A stretch of 5,328 nt of DNA. Origin: Candidatus Dojkabacteria bacterium (GTDB taxonomy: Bacteria > Patescibacteriota > Dojkabacteria > SC72). Shown here one piece after another: positions 1 through 5,328 of this stretch. Where the stretch lies: assembly GCA_011620305.1 (NCBI GenBank), contig WOZL01000091.1:1-5328 (forward strand), given 5' to 3'. How positions within the stretch are numbered: the first letter of the stretch is position 1; each line of letters begins with the position of its first letter. A program made the translations under genes and the position numbers. The notes under the pieces are model-generated. The model did not search any database. It was not told the DNA's origin and saw nothing but the letters and a program-made list of their open reading frames with translations.

Positions 1-640
1 TTTCTAAAGGGTATCTTTTTGGATGTTTGATAATTATTACACCCTTAAATTTCTTTTCTAAAGGTAGAAGTTTAGATGCTCTATTTATAATGCTTTGCAT
101 ACGGTAAACCTTTTTAGTATTAAAAAGCTTATAAGGTGGGTCCATAAAGATAATCTCAAAGGTATCTTCCCTTTTTATAGCTTTTTCTAAATAATCATCA
201 ACTTTGCTTCTAATTACCTCTGTTTTACTATCAAATCCTGCCTTTGTAGCATTATTTTGTAATATCTTATATGCTTGCTTAGCAGCATCTACTAGTACTG
301 CACTTTTAGCTCCTCTTGAGAGAGCCTCTAGAGCAAAGGAACCAGTACCTGCATAAAGGTCAAGTATTGTTCTATTAGCGATATCTTTACTTAAGATATC
401 AAAAATTCTAACTTTCATCCTATCGGTTAGAGGTCTCGTAGTTTTAGGAATGTCAATCATTATGTTTTTAGCAGTACCTCCTGTAATTCTAACAGTACCT
501 GTAATAGTTGGAGATTTATGTCTAATTCTTTCTTTATGAAATTCCTCTTCTTTATCAAGAGCTTCTTTCCAGTCTTTGGATGATTTCCATTTAGTTTTTT
601 CTTTTCTTAATTTTTTTGCTGAATCTATTTTTAAACTCAT
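1..640 (-). CDS. rsmD: 16S rRNA (guanine(966)-N(2))-methyltransferase RsmD, 3' end cut by window
   Basis: The open frame runs from ATG at 640 off the left edge, giving 213 residues and no stop. It is a Rossmann-fold SAM-dependent methyltransferase; RsmD proteins methylate N2 of G966 in 16S rRNA during 30S assembly in the cytoplasm. Visible family landmarks are RITGG (residues 51-55), TRPLTDRMK (68-76), the SAM-binding loop LDLYAGTGSFALEALSRGA (93-111), an acidic residue closing strand 2 (D118), and the catalytic DPPY tetrad (167-170). E. coli RsmD is about 198 residues and starts close to the RITGG block. This one has about 45 extra, highly charged Lys/Glu-rich residues in front, with no later start codon that keeps the RITGG motif. 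The gene starts 19 bases after the upstream stop. It lacks a clear Shine-Dalgarno sequence but has TATAAT immediately upstream. Family identity is secure; the role of the extension is unknown. Confidence 0.93.
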   Translation of the reverse strand, partial: MSLKIDSAKKLRKEKTKWKSSKDWKEALDKEEEFHKERIRHKSPTITGTVRITGGTAKNIMIDIPKTTRPLTDRMKVRIFDILSKDIANRTILDLYAGTGSFALEALSRGAKSAVLVDAAKQAYKILQNNATKAGFDSKTEVIRSKVDDYLEKAIKREDTFEIIFMDPPYKLFNTKKVYRMQSIINRASKLLPLEKKFKGVIIIKHPKRYPLE

Positions 641-645
641 GGCCT

Positions 646-651
646 ATTATA
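646..651 (-). promoter_or_regulatory. Candidate -10 box for leaderless rsmD transcript
   Basis: The minus strand reads TATAAT followed by AGGCC and the rsmD ATG. In a sigma-70-type promoter, +1 lies about seven bases after the -10 element, which would put the transcript start at the start codon. No TTGACA-like -35 box is seen at the usual distance, and an AT-rich genome yields such hexamers by chance. The match is therefore suggestive only. Confidence 0.35.
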
Positions 652-659
652 CATCATTA

Positions 660-2885
660 CTAATCTAGTTTTAGACCATCTAAATTTAGGCCATCTAGTT
701 TAAAGCCTTTTAAAATGTCGACAAATTGGCCAGTGACCCAATCTGTAGAGGTATCATCTCCGTCCCAGAAACGTAGACGTACATAGTAAGTTGTACCTTC
801 ATGTGTTAGTGGAGTACCGTTATAAACATAATCAGGGGAACGGTTTTCAGGAGCTATACTTGTAGAAGTTTTTCCACTATCCCACATAACTGTTCCAGTA
901 AAATCAGAAGCTGTATTTATTTCTATTTCATAACTTGTTGCATTTGAGTTTCCTGGGTCTGTATATATTGCTGAAAAAGTTAAGTTATTGGTAATAAAAG
1001 TGGGGTTTGTAAATCCACAAGTCAGGAGAGAAGATGCGGTGGGGGTTGAGTCTAAAGTGAAACTTGCTGTAGAGGACCAAGGGCTAACATTATCATTTGA
1101 GTCCCAAAACCTTATTCTCCAGTAATATATTGTACTTTCTATTAGTGTATCACCAAGATATGTTATATCTGGAGACCTTTCTCCTTGATTGGTAGTAGTC
1201 ATGCTCATCTTATTACTATCCCACATAACTGTCCCAGAGAAGTCTGAAGCTGTGTTTACCTCTATTTCATAGAAGCTTGAGGTATCTAAGCTATCGGGGT
1301 CGTTGTATATAGCACTAAATTCAGGTGTTGGGTCTGTAATGTTAGTTGGGTTCGTTTGCCCTTCTGTAAGTAGCCCAGTTGGTGTAGTAGGAGTTGCTAC
1401 ACCTAGAACTTCTCCATCATCTTTCTGTACATCCTCTTTAGTTTTCTCATCATCAAAGGAGATTTCAATTTCTTCAGAACTTTTTTGTTCATTATTTGTC
1501 TTTGAATCTCTGACCTCTTTACTTTCTCCTGTTTCCATTTGAATTTTTGTTATACCACTGCTCTTCTTTTTACCATATATTACTGTTAAATATGGTGGTA
1601 AGTTCGAAGATGGTAATAGGGTAATTCCATTTGTTTCTAATGGAAGGCATAACTGCTCTAAGTCAATATTCGGTATCTTTTGAGGAGTACTGTTCTTAAT
1701 TGAGAAATCTAGAGAAGTTATATGAGAATGGTCTTCTGTTCCACCTGTTGATGAGAAATTGTTGCTAGAGCCTTTTATTATTCTTCCTTCAATATCTTCA
1801 AACTTCTCCCAGCCCAGCGGAGGTAACTGTGTAAACATTAGGATAGCTCCATGAGGGATAGAGGAAAGATTTCTGTTGGATATAAAGTTGGTAGTGAAAT
1901 ATTGAGGTTCGATTTTGATTCTATTTGTTGAGTTTACGCTATTAAGTGATAGATATTTTACTTTTCCCGATGTGTAAGATAGTTCAGCATTAATACATGT
2001 ACTGTTGTGATTATGAGATTGGGAGGATGTGAATTTAAGACCATCTAATCCCCTTGGGAATTTATCATCGAGTTCTGAAACGTGGTCCCATCCAGCAGGG
2101 GTAGTATACTCTGAAAGAATGATTGAATTTTGTGGTAAATAACCGTCTTTACTTGAACAGAAATTTACATCTAAGTAGTTAGGTACATATGCAAAGCCTG
2201 TTGTGATATTGCTCAGTATATTATCGCTTTCTGGATTACAATCATCTTGGATTGTAGAGGCAGCCAATACTTTCTCTTGACAGTTCTCTTCTTGAATACT
2301 TTCAAATATTTTATGATAGTGACTTAGTTCTCCACCAGATTGACCGTATTCAGAATTCCCAAGTGGAAATCTCCCCTTCAAGTCTTCTACTGTACTCCAT
2401 CCTTTATTACAATCGTTTAAGGATATGGAGATAAACTCTCCATTCCAAGGTTCTTGCCCACTAGGAGCTAGTTTATTCCCGTAGTACATATATATTATTT
2501 TTTGAGTTTCTCTTGGTATTCTTACTCGAACCCAAATTTGGGTATATGGGGTATTACATCCTCCTTCTATCCAATATTTCAAAGAAGTACTGTTATCCTC
2601 ATCAATGAATCTAAGATCTTGACATTCATTTTGTAGTTTACCTTCTGAGATTAGCTTCTGAGTGTCAACTTGAATCAAAAGGTCCTGTTCTACATTGCTT
2701 ATTGTATTAGGTACTTCTAGAAATATTGCTTTTCTATATGACCAGCTTTCTGAATACCATATACTATCGTAATCTTTTTTGATAAAGAGGAAATAGAAAA
2801 CTACGCCTGAAACTATGATAAAAAGAATGGTTGATATGATAATGACTATTTTTTTAGTAATCTTCTTAAGTTTCATTTGTATCAT
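660..2885 (-). CDS. Membrane-anchored DUF2341 surface protein with three tail-collar-like modules and two Fn3-like repeats
   Basis: This is a 741-residue, probably extracellular protein with no assignable enzyme function. A basic N-terminus (KLKKITKK) precedes one hydrophobic segment (about 13-35) followed by KK-D, which suggests an uncleaved signal anchor with the rest outside. Residues about 44-145 fit DUF2341: SWSYRKAI, DLRF, YWIEGG, IWVRV, YMYYGN. Residues about 151-441 hold three tandem modules of 95-98 residues resembling phage tail-collar/fibre tips, with paired histidines at 189/191, 291/293 and 386/388. An acidic Ser/Lys/Glu-rich linker (about 442-490) and a short Thr/Pro stretch lead to two fibronectin-III-like repeats (about 505-613 and 614-724), each with a YEIE(V/I)NTASDF block and an aromatic RFWD strand. 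The C-terminus is a short LDGL repeat. A second ATG at 2876 (Met4) would still leave the basic anchor start and sits better relative to a -10-like box. Adhesion or ligand binding is inferred. Confidence 0.85.
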   Translation of the reverse strand: MIQMKLKKITKKIVIIISTILFIIVSGVVFYFLFIKKDYDSIWYSESWSYRKAIFLEVPNTISNVEQDLLIQVDTQKLISEGKLQNECQDLRFIDEDNSTSLKYWIEGGCNTPYTQIWVRVRIPRETQKIIYMYYGNKLAPSGQEPWNGEFISISLNDCNKGWSTVEDLKGRFPLGNSEYGQSGGELSHYHKIFESIQEENCQEKVLAASTIQDDCNPESDNILSNITTGFAYVPNYLDVNFCSSKDGYLPQNSIILSEYTTPAGWDHVSELDDKFPRGLDGLKFTSSQSHNHNSTCINAELSYTSGKVKYLSLNSVNSTNRIKIEPQYFTTNFISNRNLSSIPHGAILMFTQLPPLGWEKFEDIEGRIIKGSSNNFSSTGGTEDHSHITSLDFSIKNSTPQKIPNIDLEQLCLPLETNGITLLPSSNLPPYLTVIYGKKKSSGITKIQMETGESKEVRDSKTNNEQKSSEEIEISFDDEKTKEDVQKDDGEVLGVATPTTPTGLLTEGQTNPTNITDPTPEFSAIYNDPDSLDTSSFYEIEVNTASDFSGTVMWDSNKMSMTTTNQGERSPDITYLGDTLIESTIYYWRIRFWDSNDNVSPWSSTASFTLDSTPTASSLLTCGFTNPTFITNNLTFSAIYTDPGNSNATSYEIEINTASDFTGTVMWDSGKTSTSIAPENRSPDYVYNGTPLTHEGTTYYVRLRFWDGDDTSTDWVTGQFVDILKGFKLDGLNLDGLKLD
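665..709 (-). repeat. Three-copy 15-base tandem repeat encoding the C-terminal LDGL tail
   Basis: Three consecutive imperfect 15-base units (665-679, 680-694, 695-709) can be aligned directly. On the plus strand each starts CTA; the first two end CCAT and the third ends CCTT. They encode the last residues of the surface protein, GFKLDGLNLDGLKLD, which is a five-residue period with Leu, Asp and Gly in fixed positions. The middle unit contains the ten-base palindrome CTAAATTTAG, but no GC-rich stem with a U-tract, so it is not read as a terminator. Confidence 0.7.
876..932 (-). repeat. Direct repeat, copy 2 (second Fn3-like domain)
   Basis: This 57-base stretch matches 1215-1271 at 49 of 57 positions by eye, in the same orientation and exactly 339 bases (113 codons) apart. 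It encodes the EIE-NTASDF-GTVMWDS block of the second Fn3-like repeat. Of the eight base differences, those that change protein are conservative or minor. This indicates an internal domain duplication. Confidence 0.8.
1215..1271 (-). repeat. Direct repeat, copy 1 (first Fn3-like domain)
   Basis: This is the partner of 876-932, with the same orientation and reading frame. The first 18 bases, beginning ACTATCCCACA on the plus strand, are identical in both copies. It encodes residues about 539-557 of the surface protein. Similarity falls off outside this block, although the NPT start and RFWD strand are also shared at protein level. Confidence 0.8.
1563..2435 (-). repeat. Three tandem tail-collar-like modules within the surface protein
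   Basis: The units are approximately residues 151-248 (2142-2435), 249-343 (1857-2141) and 344-441 (1563-1856). Units 2 and 3 open with a LPQNSII or IPHGAIL strand and P-x-GW. All three then have GW plus an acidic segment (VEDL, VSEL, FEDI), G/D-(R/K)-(F/I)-x-x-G (GRFPLG, DKFPRG, GRIIKG), and a Gly/Ser loop. A paired-histidine motif follows (HYH, HNH, HSH), and each closes with a hydrophobic strand (VPNYLDVNF, EPQYFTTNF, PPYLTVIYG). This order resembles phage tail-collar and short-fibre C-termini. The copies have diverged beyond obvious DNA identity. Module borders are approximate. Confidence 0.6.
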
Positions 2886-2892
2886 TGTATCA
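2884..2892 (-). promoter_or_regulatory. Candidate extended -10 box upstream of the surface protein gene
   Basis: The minus strand reads TGATACAAT, matching the extended -10 form TGnTAnAAT. It lies between the methyltransferase stop (2900) and the second in-frame ATG (2876), and it overlaps the first ATG (2885). The expected +1 falls within about a base of Met4, so a leaderless start at Met4 is possible. No -35 box is evident. Read-through from recG is the simple alternative. Confidence 0.3.
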
Positions 2893-2899
2893 GAATTCT

Positions 2900-3355
2900 T
2901 TAATTTTCTCTGGTTATCTCGTATAGAACAATACTGGCACAGTTAGCAACATTCAAAGATTTCTTAAATCCTCTCATAGGGACATATATTTTTTCATCAG
3001 ATAATTTAAGAATTCCCTCATCAACACCGTGTTTCTCATGACCTAGTACTATTGCTATCTTTTCAGGGTAATTTATTTGTTGGAAATCTTTAGCATCTTC
3101 TGTTAATTCTACTGAATATATTGGAATCTCTCTCTGTTGTAATTCTTCAATTGCTTCTTTAGTACTGTCGTAGTGTTCTGATTCTACAGTTTCTAATGCA
3201 CCCAGAGCTGTTTTTTCTAATTTAGGGTTATCAATATCTGCAGTAATTCCACATAGATAGATTTTTTCTACACTTCCTGCACCATCTGCACTTCTAAATA
3301 TACTGCCTACATTAAAAGCAGATCTGATATTGTCTAATACTATATGAATTTTCAT
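2900..3355 (-). CDS. Small SpoU/TrmH-family RNA 2'-O-methyltransferase
   Basis: This 151-residue protein consists of a SPOUT catalytic domain alone, without the extra N-terminal RNA-binding domain of RlmB-type members. SPOUT enzymes bind SAM in a C-terminal trefoil knot, act as dimers and transfer a methyl group to ribose 2'-OH of tRNA or rRNA. The three family motifs are visible: motif 1 NIRSAFNVGSIFRSADG (9-25, with Asn15 and Arg21), motif 2 IVLGHEKHGV (102-111, with Glu107), and motif 3 IYVPMRGFKKSLNVANCAS (123-141, with Asn135). Motif 2 has His where GNE is common, and motif 3 has SLNVA where SLNVS is usual. The ATG abuts the recG stop (TAAATG) with no Shine-Dalgarno sequence, so translation is probably coupled to recG. 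The RNA target cannot be read from sequence; tRNA is a guess. Confidence 0.88.
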   Translation of the reverse strand: MKIHIVLDNIRSAFNVGSIFRSADGAGSVEKIYLCGITADIDNPKLEKTALGALETVESEHYDSTKEAIEELQQREIPIYSVELTEDAKDFQQINYPEKIAIVLGHEKHGVDEGILKLSDEKIYVPMRGFKKSLNVANCASIVLYEITREN

Positions 3356-5328
3356 TTATATAAAAAGTTTCTCTTTTATTTTATCAACGTTGTAATTATC
3401 ATTTAAAAGTAGCTCTCTTGCAATTTCTCTTGTTCTATGGAGTAGTTCAATGTCTCCTAAACTTGCAACTTTAAATTGGGGTATACCTGATTGATTTATA
3501 CCGTATACCTCTCCAGGACCCCTCTGTTGTAAATCGTACTCTGCTACATCGAATCCTGAGTTATGTTTAGAAAAATATTTTAATCTCTCCAAAGAATTCT
3601 CTTTTTCCTCTATATTCTCACTTGGTATCACAAAGCAGTAAGACTCTAAGTCACTTCTTCCTACTCTTCCTCGCAATTGATGGAGCTGAGCTAATCCGAA
3701 TCTTTCTGCATTCTCTATGACCATTATCGTTGCATCTGGAATATCTATGCCCACCTCTATTACAGATGTAGAGACCAGAATATTGTATTTTTTACCTCTA
3801 AAGTCGTTTAGAATTTCCTGTTTCTCTTTATCTCTCATTCCCCCATGTAGTAGTGCAACATTTAAGTCTCTAAAGTATTTATCTTTTAGTATTTTGTATT
3901 GACCCTTAACAGACTTAATATAGTTATCTTTCTCTTCAATAACGGGGTATACAAAAAATGACTGTTCTTGGTTATTACTATTTATTATTCTATCTCTAAT
4001 CCACTCAAAGCAAGCGCCTCTTTTTTTGAGTGGAACGTACTTTGTTTCAATCTCTATTCTTCTAGCAGGTTTTTGTTTAATAACGGATATATCTGTACTA
4101 CCGAATACAACCTCTGTTAAACTCCTAGGGATTGGTGTGGCAGTCATAGTTAGGTAGTGAGGAGTATACTCTCCAATATTTAGTAAGAGTTCTCTTTGTT
4201 CCACTCCAAATCTATGTTGTTCATCAACGATTAGGAGATTAAAGTCCTCTGGTAATTCTTTCTGGAACAGTACGGCATGTGTTCCAACTATTAACTTATT
4301 ATCTGCATCTGATATTGTTTTTTCTTCAGAGATACATAGCTCAATATCAACATCAAGGGGTTTGAGTATTTCTTTGAGAGTTTCAAAATGTTGTTTAGCT
4401 AAAACTGTTGTAGGAGCCAGTAGTATAGCTGAGTATCCTGATTTTACACATTGTAGTATTGCACTGGCAGCGACTACCGTTTTACCGCTTCCCACATCAC
4501 CATTAAGAAGTCGGTTCATTGGGAAATCTTTTGCGATATCGTTATATATTTCATCAATGACCTTATTTTGATCTTTTGTTAATTGATATGGAAGAGTTTC
4601 TAAAAAATTCTTATGTAGTTTCTCATCAATTGTAATTTCTTTACTTTCCTGTTTTGATCTTTCTATTGCTTGCTCCTCGATTTTCAAAGCAACCCTTAGC
4701 ATCTCATCAAACGCTAGACGTTCTCTAGCCATCTCTAATGCATCTTTACTATCAGGGAAGTGTATCTGTACCAAGGCCTCATTAATCTCTACTAGCTTTT
4801 GTTTCTGGAGAATATCGGGAGGTAAATATTCCGTAAAAAGTTTTGGTATCTGACTTTTAATTGTTAGGAGTAGTTTACGAATATTCCTAGAAGTTATACC
4901 TTTTGTCTCGTGATATATCCCATATATCTTTCCTAGGTTGGTTTGTAAATCTGAGTCTCCTTGGTATTTTTCATATTTTGGGTTGTATATATTTTTACCA
5001 TTCTTGTTAGTTATTTTCCCATCAAAGATATACCAATCACCTTTTTTGAGAGCTTTTGTAAGATATGTTTGATTAAAGAATATAAGTGTAAGTTTGTCTT
5101 CATTGTCAACCACCTTTACAACTGTAAGCTTTTTTCTTGATCGTGTGTATATATTTTTTGCATCAACAATCTGTGCTAGAAAAGTTCCCTCTTCTGCTTC
5201 TTTGAATTTTGATATGGATAGTATCTCTCTTGTATCCCTGTATCTAAAGGGGATATGTTTAACCAGGTCCTCTACGGTTTCTATTGACAAATTAGCGAGC
5301 ACTTTTTTGAGTTTCTCTCCTACTCCTT
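3356..5328 (-). CDS. recG: ATP-dependent DNA helicase RecG, 5' end cut by window
   Basis: RecG is a superfamily 2 translocase that remodels stalled replication forks and branched recombination intermediates. The frame is open to the right edge, leaving 656 residues; E. coli RecG is 693. A GTG at 5302 is an internal valine, because upstream in-frame codons read GVGEKLKK, the expected start of the RecG hairpin before VLANLSIETVEDL. Numbering from the first whole codon (5326), an N-terminal wedge domain with an OB-fold spans about 45-115. Walker A GDVGSGKT is at 276-283, motif Ia APTTVLAKQH at 304-313, motif II DEQH at 368-371, and motif III TATPIPR at 395-401. Motif V (STSVIEVGIDIPDA) is at about 519-532 and motif VI QLHQLRGRVGR at 547-557. 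The C-terminal TRG region includes QQRGPGE (600-606) and NQSG. All key catalytic residues are intact, so it should be active. The stop TAA touches the next gene's ATG. Confidence 0.97.
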   Translation of the reverse strand, partial: GVGEKLKKVLANLSIETVEDLVKHIPFRYRDTREILSISKFKEAEEGTFLAQIVDAKNIYTRSRKKLTVVKVVDNEDKLTLIFFNQTYLTKALKKGDWYIFDGKITNKNGKNIYNPKYEKYQGDSDLQTNLGKIYGIYHETKGITSRNIRKLLLTIKSQIPKLFTEYLPPDILQKQKLVEINEALVQIHFPDSKDALEMARERLAFDEMLRVALKIEEQAIERSKQESKEITIDEKLHKNFLETLPYQLTKDQNKVIDEIYNDIAKDFPMNRLLNGDVGSGKTVVAASAILQCVKSGYSAILLAPTTVLAKQHFETLKEILKPLDVDIELCISEEKTISDADNKLIVGTHAVLFQKELPEDFNLLIVDEQHRFGVEQRELLLNIGEYTPHYLTMTATPIPRSLTEVVFGSTDISVIKQKPARRIEIETKYVPLKKRGACFEWIRDRIINSNNQEQSFFVYPVIEEKDNYIKSVKGQYKILKDKYFRDLNVALLHGGMRDKEKQEILNDFRGKKYNILVSTSVIEVGIDIPDATIMVIENAERFGLAQLHQLRGRVGRSDLESYCFVIPSENIEEKENSLERLKYFSKHNSGFDVAEYDLQQRGPGEVYGINQSGIPQFKVASLGDIELLHRTREIARELLLNDNYNVDKIKEKLFI

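Noticed and set aside
665..709. Rho-independent terminator at the end of the surface protein gene
   Set aside because: The CTAAATTTAG palindrome is short and AT-only, with no U-tract after it. The pattern is explained by the coding repeat.
1374..1415. TPTTPTG as a sortase LPXTG-type signal
   Set aside because: It lies about 240 residues from the C-terminus, lacks the Leu-Pro pair, and has no following hydrophobic segment or basic tail.
1303..1542. Plus-strand open frame of 79 codons opposite the surface protein
   Set aside because: It lies antisense to the linker and first Fn3-like domain. Its Ser/Val-rich product mirrors the Thr/Asp/Glu-rich codons on the other strand and shows no recognisable motif.
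1563..2435. Prophage remnant
   Set aside because: Only the collar-like modules recall phage. They are in frame within a DUF2341 protein, with no integrase, capsid or attachment site nearby and housekeeping genes on both sides.
3717..3902. Plus-strand open frame of 61 codons inside recG
   Set aside because: It is antisense to helicase motif V and its surroundings, which are strongly conserved on the minus strand. No domain or start signal is visible.
4362..4571. Plus-strand open frame of 69 codons inside recG
   Set aside because: It is antisense to the Walker A region and is explained by the composition of the real gene.
1..5328. UGA recoded to glycine, as in some CPR lineages
   Set aside because: All four frames read through with standard code and contain no in-frame TGA. 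Stops are TAA and TAG.

Overview
This 5.3 kb window is AT-rich, and every gene in it reads on the minus strand. In transcription order (right to left) it holds recG (5' end cut by the window edge), a small SpoU/TrmH-family RNA methyltransferase, a 741-residue membrane-anchored surface protein, and rsmD (3' end cut by the left edge). Gaps are 0, 14 and 19 bases, so the layout looks like one operon. No RNA genes, CRISPR arrays, insertion sequences or convincing terminators were seen, and no stretch over 300 bases lacks a gene.

The organism is most likely a bacterium of the Candidate Phyla Radiation (Patescibacteria; Microgenomates- or Dojkabacteria-like). The reasons are the low GC content, AGA-dominated arginine codons, absence of Shine-Dalgarno motifs at starts, and a single-anchor DUF2341 surface protein of a kind common in that group. 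Stops are TAA and TAG, with no in-frame TGA, so nothing points to UGA recoding. The assignment is inference, not proof.

recG and rsmD are often close neighbours in bacteria, commonly followed by coaD. Here that housekeeping pair (fork-rescue helicase and 16S rRNA m2G966 methyltransferase) is separated by the RNA methyltransferase, which fits the translation theme, and by the surface protein, which does not.

The surface protein is the most interesting item. Behind an N-terminal signal anchor it carries a DUF2341 domain, then three consecutive modules that each look like a phage tail-collar/tail-fibre microdomain (P-x-GW, G+hP-h-G, a paired-histidine HxH motif, and a closing P-x-Y-hydrophobic strand). 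After these come an acidic linker, two fibronectin-III-like repeats duplicated recognisably at DNA level, and a C-terminal tail made of an LDGL repeat. This suggests an extracellular binding or adhesion protein built partly from phage-fibre-like parts.
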